5,980 nt of DNA from Haloquadratum sp. J07HQX50. Its GTDB lineage: Archaea > Halobacteriota > Halobacteria > Halobacteriales > Haloferacaceae. A model generated the notes under the pieces. That model worked only from the letters and a program-made list of their open reading frames with translations, was not told where the DNA came from and did not search any database. How positions within the stretch are numbered: position 1 is the stretch's first letter; each line of letters begins with the position of its first letter. Shown piece after piece: positions 5,674 through 5,980 of the stretch. Both the position numbers and the translations under genes were made by a program. The stretch covers positions 862,310 to 868,289 of the forward strand of contig KE356562.1 of NCBI GenBank assembly GCA_000416005.1, in the 5' to 3' direction.

Positions 5674-5980
5674 GCACGCTAACCCGCACCCAAGCAGAAT
5701 TCATTGCTGCATGGCATGCATTCCTGAGGCGACGGACAGCGGTGTTCTTTACATTCTTCTTTCCAGCAATTATCGTCATAATATTTGGTGCGCTCATCCA
5801 AACACAACCGACCGGTGGGGGATTATTCACTGAGCCGAGCGGCTACTACATTGCTGGATACCTTGCTGTCGTCATCCTCTTCACCCCCCTATCTCGTGTT
5901 GGAAGCACAGTTGCACGGCATCAACAGGGGAGTCGGTTCGAGAAGTTAGCCACGACCCCACTTCGTCGCATGGAATGGCT
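5670..5980 (+). CDS. ABC-2 type exporter, permease protein (5' part, cut by window end)
   Basis: The reading frame opens at the ATG within ATGA shared with the upstream ATPase stop and stays open for 103 codons to the window edge. It begins MSTLTRTQAEFIAAWHAFLR, a short cytoplasmic amphipathic lead-in. A hydrophobic span follows at about residues 24-43 (FFTFFFPAIIVIIFGALI), then a short loop and a second span at about 60-75 (YIAGYLAVVILFTPL). Between the second and third spans comes a charged cytoplasmic segment with RHQQGSRFEKLATTPLRR. This layout, including the basic ExG-like region with E-K-L-x-x-T-P, is typical of ABC-2 permeases such as DrrB/NatB. It forms the membrane channel of the exporter. 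The C-terminal spans lie beyond the window. Confidence 0.88.
   Translation, partial: MSTLTRTQAEFIAAWHAFLRRRTAVFFTFFFPAIIVIIFGALIQTQPTGGGLFTEPSGYYIAGYLAVVILFTPLSRVGSTVARHQQGSRFEKLATTPLRRMEW

Noticed and set aside
1..5980. CRISPR array, tRNA or rRNA genes
   Set aside because: No regularly spaced repeats and no tRNA-like or rRNA-like conserved sequence was seen on either strand.

Overview
The window looks like chromosome from a haloarchaeon. Supporting signs are an AglD-type glycosyltransferase/flippase fusion, a DUF7123-type mini winged-helix protein, acidic proteins, AT-rich promoter boxes close to start codons with little or no leader, and a TnpB tail of the haloarchaeal IS1341 type. Base composition, judged by eye at near 50% GC, is low for this group. 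It would fit Haloquadratum or a similar low-GC genus, but the species is an inference.

Layout. Bases 1-419 hold no intact gene. At 180-386 lies the C-terminal stub of an IS1341-type tnpB (the protein family of RNA-guided nucleases). A strong hairpin covers its last codons and fits the element's right end and omega-RNA (sotRNA) scaffold. On the minus strand (420-2267) is a complete aglD-like gene, a GT2 glycosyltransferase fused to a multi-spanning membrane domain. A 176-bp divergent promoter region (2268-2443) separates it from a small DUF7123 gene (2444-2689, +). That gene overlaps tail-to-tail by 11 bp with a double winged-helix regulator (2679-3314, -). Upstream of the regulator on the same strand is a stomatin/prohibitin (SPFH) membrane protein (3362-4615, -). 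A second divergent promoter region (4616-4737) leads to an ABC exporter operon: an ATPase (4738-5673, +) and, overlapping it by ATGA, an ABC-2 permease cut by the window edge (5670 onward).

How it fits together. The window is mostly envelope biology: S-layer N-glycosylation, an SPFH membrane scaffold, and an ABC-2 exporter. Two small winged-helix proteins sit between them. The SPFH gene and the double-wHTH regulator run in the same direction 47 bp apart and may be cotranscribed, with a regulator-proximal promoter between them. No complete new defence or mobile system is visible. The observations most worth checking are the omega-RNA-like hairpin left by the decayed TnpB element, the 17-bp palindrome over the aglD promoter, and the palindrome plus direct repeat in front of the wHTH gene.
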